Shown here: in pieces, positions 1 through 7,882 of the stretch
Layout: each line of letters begins with the position of its first letter
Position numbering within the stretch: the first letter of the stretch is position 1
Assembly (NCBI GenBank): GCA_025463605.1
Contig: JAODAV010000013.1
Span: forward strand, 1 to 45,280
Length of the DNA stretch: 45,280 nt
Reading direction: 5' to 3'
Source: Rhodoglobus sp.
GTDB lineage: Bacteria > Actinomycetota > Actinomycetes > Actinomycetales > Microbacteriaceae
Made by a program: the position numbers and the translations under genes
Notes under the pieces: model-generated
Told to the model about the DNA's origin: nothing
Seen by the model: the letters and a program-made list of their open reading frames with translations, nothing else
Databases searched by the model: none

Positions 1-975
<975 letters not shown>

Positions 976-1003
976 TTACTCCTTCTCAGTACCGCTGCGG
1001 CAA

Positions 1004-1024
1004 CTTGAGCCGCGACTTATCAAG
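1004..1024. promoter_or_regulatory. HAIR-type HspR operator, dnaK-proximal
   Basis: CTTGAGC-N7-TATCAAG resembles the HAIR consensus CTTGAGT-N7-ACTCAAG with changes mostly in the second half. It lies 35 bases upstream of the dnaK start codon. HspR binds such repeats as a repressor of the dnaK operon in actinobacteria; binding here is inferred. Confidence 0.7.
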
Positions 1025-1066
1025 TTTGCGGATTGCGGATAGCCCTGTCAAGTCACAGGCCCAAAA

Positions 1067-1087
1067 CTTGAGTGCCGACGGCTCAAG
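1067..1087. promoter_or_regulatory. HAIR-type HspR operator, distal and near-perfect
   Basis: CTTGAGT-N7-GCTCAAG differs from the HAIR consensus by one base. It lies 98 bases upstream of dnaK and 47 bases upstream of the divergent transporter gene, so it could affect both promoters. A TTGACA hexamer on the minus strand (1046-1051) sits between the two HAIR boxes and is a candidate -35 element for dnaK, though no convincing -10 was seen at normal spacing. Confidence 0.82.
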
Positions 1088-1133
1088 GCGAAGTATCCCC
1101 CAATTGTTCACGGTCAGCCAGTAGCCTCTCAGC

Positions 1134-2627
1134 ATGACGGACAAGACACCCGACAACGACGTCGACCGCGGCATCTCCGACGAGACGGCATTCCTCGCGG
1201 GAAACGAGGATGCGCTCGCCGTAGCCGGTCGGCAGGCGGATCTGCGCATCCCCACTGCGGCCAACACGGGTGCGGTCGGGGTGGTGGCCCTCGACCTGCA
1301 GGACGGCGTCGTCATCCCGCGCAAACAGGTCGTCTCGTGGGCGCTGTGGGACTGGGCCACACAGCCGTTCAACACCGTGATTCTGACCTTCGTCTTCACT
1401 GCCCTGTACCTGACGACAGACACCTTCATCGATCCCGAGATCGCCGCGTTAGGTGCGGGCAATGACACATACGATCGCGCTCTCTCGGGGCTCTCGGCGA
1501 GCTTCGGCGTCGCCGGTTTCATCGCGGGCCTGCTCATCGCACTGCTCGCGCCAGTGATGGGCCAGCGCACGGATGCTTCGGGGCGGCGCAAACTGTGGCT
1601 TGGCATCAACACCGGCATTGTCGTGGTGTGCATGGCGCTGCTGTTCTTCGTGCAGGCGGCGCCCGCCTTTTTCGTGCTCGGCATCGCGCTCGTGTCGATC
1701 GCGAGCGTCTTCAACGAGATCGCGGGCGTCAACTACAACGCGATGCTCGTGCAGGTCTCGAGCCGCAAGACCGTGGGCCGGGTGAGCGGTCTCGGCTGGG
1801 GACTCGGGTACATCGGCGGCATCCTGACACTGGTAATCGTCGTTGTGCTCACGCAACTGGACTGGCTCGGCATGGACACCTCGAACGGCATGGCGTTCCG
1901 GGTCATCGCACTCGGCTGCGCGGTGTGGACGGTGATCTTCAGCATCCCGATCTTCCTCAATGTTCCGGAAGTTCAGCCGTCGGGTCGGCGCGAGCAGGTG
2001 CCGTTCTTGCGCAGCTACGTGGTGCTCATCCAGGACATTCGCCGACTCTTCCGCGAGAGCCGCGAGACGTTCTGGTTCCTGCTCGCGAGTGCCGTCTACC
2101 GGGACGGGCTCGCCGGAGTGTTCGCGTTCGGGGCGATCATCGCCGCGGTGACCTTCCAGTTCACGAGCAACGAGGTGCTGCTGTTCGGCATCGCCGCGAA
2201 CCTCATCGCCGGGGTCTCCACGATCATCGCCGGTCGCTTCGACGACGTCTTCGGTCCCCGCGCGGTCATCGTCTTCTCCCTGTTCGGGCTCGTCGTCGCG
2301 GGCACGATCACCTTTTTCCTTCACGACTCGGGCAAGACGATCTTCTGGATCTTCGGACTGCTGCTGTGCGTCTTCGTGGGACCGACGCAGGCGGCGAGCC
2401 GCTCGCTCCTGGCACGCGTGACGCCCGCCGGTCGAGAGGGCGAGATCTTCGGGCTGTACGCCACTACCGGGCGGGCCGCGAGCTTCCTGTCCCCGGGGCT
2501 GTGGGCACTCTTCATCACGATCTTCGGATACCAGTACTGGGGCATCCTCGGCATCGTGCTCGTGCTGGTGCTGGGTCTCGTGCTCATGCTGCTTGTGCGG
2601 ATGCCCAAGTACGTGCGCGACCGCTAG
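1134..2627 (+). CDS. MFS transporter, UMF1-like
   Basis: The 497-residue product has a polar N-terminal tail of about 70 residues and then about twelve hydrophobic segments. The first one, with WALWDWATQPFNTVI, is characteristic of the UMF1/Atg22-like branch of the major facilitator superfamily; the substrate is unknown. No Shine-Dalgarno is visible before the ATG, but TAGCCT at 1122-1127 is six bases upstream, the arrangement of a leaderless actinobacterial transcript, which supports this start. It is divergent from dnaK and shares the intergenic HAIR boxes. The next gene follows after 58 bases on the same strand and is probably unrelated in function. Confidence 0.88.
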   Translation: MTDKTPDNDVDRGISDETAFLAGNEDALAVAGRQADLRIPTAANTGAVGVVALDLQDGVVIPRKQVVSWALWDWATQPFNTVILTFVFTALYLTTDTFIDPEIAALGAGNDTYDRALSGLSASFGVAGFIAGLLIALLAPVMGQRTDASGRRKLWLGINTGIVVVCMALLFFVQAAPAFFVLGIALVSIASVFNEIAGVNYNAMLVQVSSRKTVGRVSGLGWGLGYIGGILTLVIVVVLTQLDWLGMDTSNGMAFRVIALGCAVWTVIFSIPIFLNVPEVQPSGRREQVPFLRSYVVLIQDIRRLFRESRETFWFLLASAVYRDGLAGVFAFGAIIAAVTFQFTSNEVLLFGIAANLIAGVSTIIAGRFDDVFGPRAVIVFSLFGLVVAGTITFFLHDSGKTIFWIFGLLLCVFVGPTQAASRSLLARVTPAGREGEIFGLYATTGRAASFLSPGLWALFITIFGYQYWGILGIVLVLVLGLVLMLLVRMPKYVRDR

Positions 2628-2685
2628 CCACGGCCCTGTCCGTTTCTCACTGGCGGATGTCGTTGCGGGCCGTCAGGCTGGGGCC

Positions 2686-3477
2686 ATGACCGAGATCACC
2701 GCTGCCAAGGCCCGCCTGCTCGACTCCCTGCACGTACCGGGCGATCCGCTCATCGTCACCAACGTGTGGGACGCCGTGACCGCTCGCATCGTCGCGGCCG
2801 TGCCCGGGGTGAAGGCCATCGCGACCGCAAGCCACGCGGTGAGCTTCGCCCGCGGCGTGGATGACGGCGAAGGGATGACCGTCGACCAGGCCCTCGAGAC
2901 GGCGCGCATCGTCGTGGATGCCGTCGACCTCCCGGTCTCGGTGGACTTCGAGCGCGGTTACGCCACCGACCTCGACGGGCTGGCTATGAACATCGCTCGC
3001 CTGATCGCGGCGGGAGCCGCAGGACTCAACCTCGAGGACAGCACGGGGGATCCGTCGAGCCCGCTGTTCGACCTGGAGACCCAGGTCTCGCGCATCGCCG
3101 CCGTGCGAGCGGCCGCAGAGACCGCCGGCGTGCCCCTCGTCATCAACGCACGGGCCGATTCTCTCGTGCGCGGCGGCGATTGGAGCGACCTCGTGGCTCG
3201 CGCCAACGCGTACCTCGCGGCGGGAGCGAATGTCATCTTCGCGCTCGGGCTGCGTGACGAGCCCCTGGTCGAGAGGGCCGTCGCCGAGATCGAGGGGAGG
3301 GTTTCGGTGATCTCGAGTCCATCATCCGTGCCGCTCAAGCGCCTCGCGGAGCTGGGGGTCTCGCGGGTGAGCTTCGGTCCGCGCACGATGGGGCTGACCC
3401 TCGCGCACCTGCAGGCCGCCGCGGCGCAGCTCACGGCGCTCGGCGACTACCCCGCCGAGCTCGGTTTCGAGTATTGA
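2686..3477 (+). CDS. Isocitrate lyase/PEP mutase family protein
   Basis: This 263-residue cytoplasmic enzyme belongs to the PEP mutase/isocitrate lyase TIM-barrel superfamily. Visible landmarks are the N-terminal segment with NVWDAVTARI, the metal-site region DLPVSVDFERGY around residue 88 and the GLNLEDSTGD segment. Members cleave or form C-C or P-C bonds of 2-oxo or hydroxy acids; the length and the missing KKCGH-type lyase motif suggest an oxaloacetate- or 2-methylisocitrate-lyase-like or uncharacterised branch rather than true isocitrate lyase. The ATG at 2686 is chosen because homology starts there, although the frame stays open further upstream. The substrate is not predictable from the context. 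Confidence 0.87.
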   Translation: MTEITAAKARLLDSLHVPGDPLIVTNVWDAVTARIVAAVPGVKAIATASHAVSFARGVDDGEGMTVDQALETARIVVDAVDLPVSVDFERGYATDLDGLAMNIARLIAAGAAGLNLEDSTGDPSSPLFDLETQVSRIAAVRAAAETAGVPLVINARADSLVRGGDWSDLVARANAYLAAGANVIFALGLRDEPLVERAVAEIEGRVSVISSPSSVPLKRLAELGVSRVSFGPRTMGLTLAHLQAAAAQLTALGDYPAELGFEY

Positions 3478-3484
3478 GTCGCGG

Positions 3485-4021
3485 TCAGCGCTGCCAGTTG
3501 TTCACGAAGCGCGTTAACAGGTCGGCGAAGGTGGCGGTCTCCTCCGGCGTGAAACCCTCGATGGCCCGGGTCACCGCGGAGCGGCGAGTCGCGTTCGCCG
3601 TGTCGAGCATTGCGCGCCCGGCCTCGGTGAGGTCGACGACGCTGCGCCGGGCATCCCGCTCATCGGCGCGACGGGTCACCAGACCATGCTCGGCGGATTC
3701 GTTCACTAGCCGGCTGGCGCGAGGCTGATCCACACCGATCATCTCCGCAATCTCCGACACGCTCATCCCTCCGCGAGCACGTAGCGCGCCGAGCAGCCGG
3801 AATCGTGCGGCTCCTCCGAACGAACGGTCGTGCTGGCCGCGATGGCCGCGCATCATGGGCATGTGTTCCGTCTCGGCCGACCCATCGCGGTGGTGCATCG
3901 GGGGGCCCTGCATCCACGGCGGCGCACCCCGGTGGCCGGGGCCGTGCCGGGAATGGCGCAAGGCGATCACCGCCTGCTCGATGGCCGCGACGGGATCTTC
4001 GTCTTGACTTCCCTGATGCAT
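3485..4021 (-). CDS. MarR-family regulator with His/Met-rich N-terminal region
   Basis: The 178-residue protein has two parts. Residues 1 to about 70 are rich in His, Met, Gly and Pro (for example GPPMHHRDG and HMPMMRGHRGQH), unlike ordinary MarR proteins. The rest is a winged helix-turn-helix with VSEIAEMIGVDQPRASRLV as recognition region and a DERDARRSVVDLTEAG wing. The ATG at 4019-4021 is preferred because a weak AGGA lies upstream; an in-frame ATG at 4052-4054 lacks a ribosome site. It is divergent from another His-rich gene, and the 59-base gap holds palindromes that are likely operators. The His/Met tract suggests metal sensing or metal binding, but no ligand can be assigned. Confidence 0.85.
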   Translation of the reverse strand: MHQGSQDEDPVAAIEQAVIALRHSRHGPGHRGAPPWMQGPPMHHRDGSAETEHMPMMRGHRGQHDRSFGGAARFRLLGALRARGGMSVSEIAEMIGVDQPRASRLVNESAEHGLVTRRADERDARRSVVDLTEAGRAMLDTANATRRSAVTRAIEGFTPEETATFADLLTRFVNNWQR

Positions 4022-4058
4022 GTATGTAATCCTACATTTATTGTCATATGACATGTAT
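4019..4058. promoter_or_regulatory. Candidate MarR operator region
   Basis: The divergent gap contains the perfect 12-bp palindrome TGTCATATGACA (4042-4053), the inverted arms TGTA/TACA at 4022-4036 and a direct repeat CATGTAT at 4019-4025 and 4052-4058. This is the usual position and form of autoregulatory MarR operators. Which repeat is bound is unknown. Confidence 0.55.
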
Positions 4059-4080
4059 CTACGAAAAGAAGGATTCCCCC

Positions 4081-4443
4081 GTGAAGAGCCCCAATGAAAC
4101 ACACATACCCCGCCCGCACTTCTGGTTGCGCGCCATCGAGCACCGCAAGCACGAACTGACGCGCGAGTATCGCCAGTCGCTCGGCACGTCCGCCCGTGAG
4201 GGCATCTCCGACGAGGACTACGCCACCACCATGGCGACCCTCGAGAAGATGGCCCGCAACCTCGGATGGGACGAGACGCAGCAGCACGACGCCCCCTGGG
4301 GTCGTGGCCGCCCGCGCCATCCCGGAATGGACCACCGCCACTTCGGCCGCGGTCACGGGTTCGGCCACAGTCGTCGGCATCACGATGAGCACCACCAGCA
4401 CGGGCACGACGAAAACGGTGCGCCCGAGACGCCCGCGTCGTAA
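4081..4443 (+). CDS. Small His-rich protein, MarR-related ends with no winged-helix core
   Basis: The 120-residue product starts at GTG 4081, set by an AGAAGGA ribosome site seven bases upstream. Residues 10-35 (HFWLRAIEHRKHELTREY) resemble the first helix of the neighbouring MarR-like protein (GFWLKLVDRLIDEQF), and residues 40-64 (REGISDEDYATTMATLEKM) match that neighbour's C-terminal helix (AEGVSPDEYQQTVGVLERM). The DNA-binding core between them is missing. A C-terminal tail of about 45 residues carries some eleven histidines (HRHFGRGHGFGH, HHDEHHQHGH). It looks like a dimerisation-only or metal-binding partner of a MarR protein. The next gene follows after nine bases, so the two are probably co-transcribed. 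Function is inferred only. Confidence 0.7.
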   Translation: MKSPNETHIPRPHFWLRAIEHRKHELTREYRQSLGTSAREGISDEDYATTMATLEKMARNLGWDETQQHDAPWGRGRPRHPGMDHRHFGRGHGFGHSRRHHDEHHQHGHDENGAPETPAS

Positions 4444-4452
4444 CCTCGGAAG

Positions 4453-4881
4453 ATGGACACCCGCCCGATCGGCTTCTGGCTCAAGCTCGTCGACCGCTTG
4501 ATCGACGAGCAGTTCGCTGCGACTCTCGACGAGCACGGCGTCACTAGGCGCCAGTGGCAACTCCTCAACGTTCTCGCCCGCGAGAACGCGACGGTGGAGC
4601 AACTGGATGCCGCGGTGGCGCCGTTCCTGTCGGCCGCGACTGACGACTCTCCCGCCGAGTCCTCCGCCGAGCACCTCACCGAGCTGATCGACAGTGCCTG
4701 GGTTGCGGCGACGGCGGACGGTTACGAGCTCACCGAGCGCGGTCGAACCGCATTCGAGAAACTCGAAGAGGTCGTGGCCCAGCAGCGCACGCTCATGGCC
4801 GAGGGCGTGAGCCCCGACGAGTACCAACAGACCGTGGGCGTGCTCGAGCGCATGGCTCGAAACCTCGGTTACGAGGACTGA
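4453..4881 (+). CDS. MarR-like winged-helix regulator
   Basis: This 142-residue protein has a helix 1 segment (GFWLKLVDRLI), a winged-helix core with GVTRRQWQLLNVLARENATVE, a YELTERGRTAFEKL wing and a C-terminal dimer helix ending ERMARNLGYED. It lacks the His-rich tract of its two upstream neighbours but shares both ends with the short protein at 4081-4443, which suggests descent from a common duplication. It is nine bases downstream of that gene and probably in the same operon. Its stop overlaps the convergent tetR-type gene by 13 bases. Targets and ligand are unknown. Confidence 0.82.
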   Translation: MDTRPIGFWLKLVDRLIDEQFAATLDEHGVTRRQWQLLNVLARENATVEQLDAAVAPFLSAATDDSPAESSAEHLTELIDSAWVAATADGYELTERGRTAFEKLEEVVAQQRTLMAEGVSPDEYQQTVGVLERMARNLGYED

Positions 4882-5483
4882 GCCAGCAGCTTTTCGATAG
4901 CCACGCGCGCCCGGGCGTATGGCTCGGAGCTGCCGAACAGCAGGGACGTGGAGTTCGCTCCGTCGAGCACCGACGTGATCTCGAAGGTCAGCTGGCCGGC
5001 GTCAGTGTGCGCCGGCAATTCGCCACGAGCGACGGCACGTTCGATCGTTCCGTGCAGAAACTCCTGCCACTCCGTCATGCTCGCGGCGATTGCATCGCGC
5101 ACCGGGCCTTGTCGCGACCCGAACTCCGCGTTTGCGGCGGCGAAGAAGCACCCGCCCGCGAACACGCGGTTCTCGCTGTAGGCGAGCCACGCATCCGTGA
5201 GTGCTCTCAGGCGAGTCAGGCCGCCTTCGACAGCGAGCCCCGGCAGCACGACGCTCTCGCGGAAGATGTCGGCCGCGGCGGCGATCGTCGCGAGCTGAAG
5301 CTGCTCTTTCGTGCCGAAGAGCGCGACGATTCCGCCCTTGCTCATGGATGCCTCGGTCGCGAGCCCGCCGATCGACAGTCCTCCGAGCCCGTCCACGGAC
5401 GCGATGTGGACCGCGCGATTCATGATCGCGCGCCGAGACGTCTCGCCACGAGCGCGGCGTCCGTCGATCGTCATGCGTGCCAT
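4869..5483 (-). CDS. TetR-family transcriptional regulator
   Basis: The 204-residue product has an N-terminal helix-turn-helix (residues 14-60, with LSIGGLATEASMSKGGIVAL and LFGTKEQLQLAT) and a C-terminal ligand domain with GGCFFAAANAEFGSRQGPVRD, typical of TetR members with a TetR_C_6-like effector domain. It is divergent from an alpha/beta hydrolase gene, and the inverted repeat at 5524-5539 lies between them, so it probably represses the hydrolase and itself. A second ATG nine bases inside the gene is also possible. The 3' end overlaps the convergent MarR-like gene. Confidence 0.9.
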   Translation of the reverse strand: MARMTIDGRRARGETSRRAIMNRAVHIASVDGLGGLSIGGLATEASMSKGGIVALFGTKEQLQLATIAAAADIFRESVVLPGLAVEGGLTRLRALTDAWLAYSENRVFAGGCFFAAANAEFGSRQGPVRDAIAASMTEWQEFLHGTIERAVARGELPAHTDAGQLTFEITSVLDGANSTSLLFGSSEPYARARVAIEKLLAQSS

Positions 5484-5523
5484 TCTCGTCGCGCCTTGCC
5501 CTTTCCGTCTTCTTCAGTTTACT

Positions 5524-5539
5524 ATACGAACGATCGTAT
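5524..5539. promoter_or_regulatory. Candidate TetR operator
   Basis: ATACGA-ACGA-TCGTAT is a perfect 6-bp inverted repeat between the tetR-type gene and the hydrolase, only 18 bases before the hydrolase start codon, where a bound repressor would block transcription or its elongation. Confidence 0.65.
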
Positions 5540-5557
5540 TGTTAGTTGGAGGTTGGA

Positions 5558-6475
5558 ATGACAGCGCTGCAGCGCACGATGGGCGCCATCGGAACGATCG
5601 CGCCGCCGCTCGCAAGCGGGATCGGGTACCGCATGTTCGGCTACCTCGGCAATCCGGCCGTTGTGAGCGAGCGCGATCGCGCCGTGCACGAGGCGGCGAA
5701 CACGGGTGTGCTCGAGCTCGGCGGCGAGCGCGTCGTCACCTACTCCTGGGGAACCGGACCGCGGGTCATCCTGCTCGTTCATGGCTGGCGCAGCAGGGCC
5801 TCGCGGTTCGGCGCTCTCATCCGCTCTCTCGAACGGGCCGACCGAACGATCGTGTCGTTCGACGCTCCGGGCAACGGCGACTCGACTGGCGGTCGGGTGA
5901 CCGTGCTCGACTATGCGGAGGCGATCCGTCGACTCGAGGCACGGTACGGCCCCTTCGAGGCGATCATCGGCCACTCATTCGGCGTACTCGCGGCGTTCCT
6001 CGCCGTGCGCGAGGGTGTGCGAGCCAGTCGCATCGTCGCAGTCTCGGGCATGTACAACGCCGACCAGCTCGTCGACGGATTCTCCGCCACCGTCGGTCTG
6101 CCTCCGCGAACCCGCACAAGTCTCAAACGGCGCATCGCACGCGGCTTCTTCCCGCAGGTCGCCGACCCCTGGCGGCGCTTCGTCTCCGAACTCCAGCCCA
6201 CAGACACCCACATCCCCGTGCTGATCATTCATGACGAGGATGACACGGTCGTCGACTCCCGCCAGGCCGAGCTCATCGCCGACGCGCACACCGGCGAAGT
6301 GACCACGGTGCTCACGCGCGGCCTCGGGCACTCGCGCATCCTGGGTGACGCGGCGGTGCTCCGCCGGATCTCGACGTTCCTAGGTGATGAGCGCGTACCA
6401 GATGAGCAGCATCGTCACGAGGAAACCGACCGCGAAGTTGAGCCAGAGGAATCGCTTCCAGCCCCGGTTGGCTGA
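5558..6475 (+). CDS. Alpha/beta hydrolase
   Basis: This 305-residue cytoplasmic hydrolase shows the oxyanion segment LLVHGWRSR, the nucleophile elbow GHSFG (Ser about residue 145), the acid region IIHDEDDTVVD and a catalytic His in GLGHSRIL near the C-terminus. The ATG at 5558 has GGAGG five bases upstream. It is divergent from a TetR regulator and probably controlled by it; the substrate is unknown. The fold should end soon after RRISTFLG, but the frame runs on for about 29 polar residues that are antisense to the end of the prenyltransferase gene, giving a 96-base convergent overlap. Confidence 0.9.
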   Translation: MTALQRTMGAIGTIAPPLASGIGYRMFGYLGNPAVVSERDRAVHEAANTGVLELGGERVVTYSWGTGPRVILLVHGWRSRASRFGALIRSLERADRTIVSFDAPGNGDSTGGRVTVLDYAEAIRRLEARYGPFEAIIGHSFGVLAAFLAVREGVRASRIVAVSGMYNADQLVDGFSATVGLPPRTRTSLKRRIARGFFPQVADPWRRFVSELQPTDTHIPVLIIHDEDDTVVDSRQAELIADAHTGEVTTVLTRGLGHSRILGDAAVLRRISTFLGDERVPDEQHRHEETDREVEPEESLPAPVG

Positions 6476-7237
6476 CTCGGCGGTCTCGTCGGACACGTTC
6501 CAGTAGGCAGCGCAACTCGCGGCATACGGTAGGGCCAGCACGGCGGCGAGCGGGCCCGGCCAGTGCGTGAAGAGCAGCAATACTCCGGCGAGCAGGTAGA
6601 GCACGACCGACAACCGCGCGGCGGCATGCGCGCCGATCACCGTCGCGATGGAGGCGATGTTGCCCTCGCGGTCGGCGATCACATCCTGAACGGCACCGAA
6701 TGCGTGTGACGCGGCACCCCACAGGAAGAAGGAGGCCAGCAGCAGCCACAGTTGCGGTGTGAAGGTCGCGCCCGCGAGAACGAGTCCATAGACCGCGGGC
6801 GAGACGAAGTGGGTGCTCGACGTGATCGAATCCAGGAACGGCTTCTCCTTGAAGCGAAGGCCCGCGGCCGAGTATGCCACCACGGCGAACATCGCCACCG
6901 CGAGCACGAGCCAGGACAGCGGGTTACCGATCGCGACGAGGTACACGAGAAACGGCACGGTCGACACGACAGCGGCGATGATCGTCGGCCGGTGCATCCG
7001 TCGATCGAGAACCGCGCCCTCGACTCCCCCCTTGCGCGGATTGCGGAGGTCGGACTCGTAGTCGAACACGTCGTTGAGCCCGTACATCGCGAGGTTGTAC
7101 GGAATCAGGAAGAAGAAGGTGCCCACGATGAGCACGACGTCGACCTCGCGGGTCGTGACGAGGTAGGCGGCGGCGAACGGGAAGGCCGTGTTGACCCAGC
7201 TCAACGGGCGTGACGACAGCAGGAGCGCTCTAAGCAT
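6380..7237 (-). CDS. crtEb: Lycopene elongase / UbiA-type prenyltransferase
   Basis: CrtEb adds two C5 (DMAPP) units to lycopene to give the acyclic C50 carotenoid flavuxanthin. The 285-residue membrane protein has the two Asp-rich UbiA motifs, NDVFDYESD (about residue 55) and DVIADREGN (about residue 187), and about eight hydrophobic helices. It is the last gene of the crt operon and its start overlaps the crtYf stop by eight bases (7230-7237). This position matches the decaprenoxanthin clusters of Corynebacterium and relatives. Related elongases such as CrtE2 act in sarcinaxanthin synthesis, and sequence reading alone cannot fix the final product. Confidence 0.92.
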   Translation of the reverse strand: MLRALLLSSRPLSWVNTAFPFAAAYLVTTREVDVVLIVGTFFFLIPYNLAMYGLNDVFDYESDLRNPRKGGVEGAVLDRRMHRPTIIAAVVSTVPFLVYLVAIGNPLSWLVLAVAMFAVVAYSAAGLRFKEKPFLDSITSSTHFVSPAVYGLVLAGATFTPQLWLLLASFFLWGAASHAFGAVQDVIADREGNIASIATVIGAHAAARLSVVLYLLAGVLLLFTHWPGPLAAVLALPYAASCAAYWNVSDETAESANRGWKRFLWLNFAVGFLVTMLLIWYALIT

Positions 7238-7565
7238 CCGGATGCTCCGCTCCTGTTGAGGGCACCGGAATACTGCTCCGACGCCCTCCCGGCAGAAGCG
7301 ACCACAGCGCGGGCAGCCCGACGACAGCCGCGATCGTGTAGGCGAAGTCCTCCAGTGGGGCCAGGCCGAGGAACACCCCGCTGATGCGGCTCGGCTCGTA
7401 GTCGACGAGGCCGACGGCGATCATGACGTTGTCGAACACGGCCGTCATCACGAGCAGGACGGCTGCGGTGAGTCCGATCGCGGCCCCCCGCACGCGTCGG
7501 GCTGCAACCAGGACGACAATGGCGACGACCGCCAGGAAGATGCCGTTGAGCGCCCAGTAGGTCAT
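7230..7565 (-). CDS. crtYf: C50 carotenoid epsilon/gamma-cyclase subunit, second
   Basis: This is a 111-residue integral membrane protein of the lycopene cyclase domain family with three hydrophobic segments and the conserved APLEDFAYTI motif. It is half of a heterodimeric cyclase that closes both ends of the C50 precursor. It starts at an ATG overlapping the preceding stop as ATGA (7562-7565). The naming follows gene order; in sarcinaxanthin producers the equivalent subunit is called CrtYh and makes gamma rings. Confidence 0.88.
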   Translation of the reverse strand: MTYWALNGIFLAVVAIVVLVAARRVRGAAIGLTAAVLLVMTAVFDNVMIAVGLVDYEPSRISGVFLGLAPLEDFAYTIAAVVGLPALWSLLPGGRRSSIPVPSTGAEHPDA

Positions 7566-7882
7566 GATCGGCGCCGATCCAGGATCGAGCAGGCCGCTCC
7601 GAAGGCGTTCATCGTGAGGTAGCAGAGCAGCGTCAGGAAGAACACCTCCTCGACCGGAATCTCTGGAGCGACTAGCAGTCCCGTCATGAAGTCCGTCTCG
7701 CCGCGGAAGAAGATGCCCAGCCCGACCCCGCAGAGATCCCACGCGAGAAAGAACACGAGTCCGACGATGAGCACGATCGCGGCTCGACGGGCATCCCGCC
7801 AGAAGAACAGCCCGAAGCGGCGGTCGAGCACCACCATGCCCGTGATCGCGACGAGCAGGGCGGCGAGGTAGAGGGTGCTCAC
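7562..7882 (-). CDS. crtYe: C50 carotenoid epsilon/gamma-cyclase subunit, first
   Basis: This 106-residue membrane protein is the partner cyclase subunit. It has three hydrophobic segments and the lycopene-cyclase-domain motif EIPVEEVFFL near residue 75, equivalent to the PLEDF motif of its partner. A GTG at 7880-7882 overlapping the crtI stop (GTGA) is taken as start because the hydrophobic N-terminus begins there; the frame is open further upstream inside crtI. Overlapping stop/start pairs on both sides show translational coupling. Confidence 0.87.
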   Translation of the reverse strand: MSTLYLAALLVAITGMVVLDRRFGLFFWRDARRAAIVLIVGLVFFLAWDLCGVGLGIFFRGETDFMTGLLVAPEIPVEEVFFLTLLCYLTMNAFGAACSILDRRRS

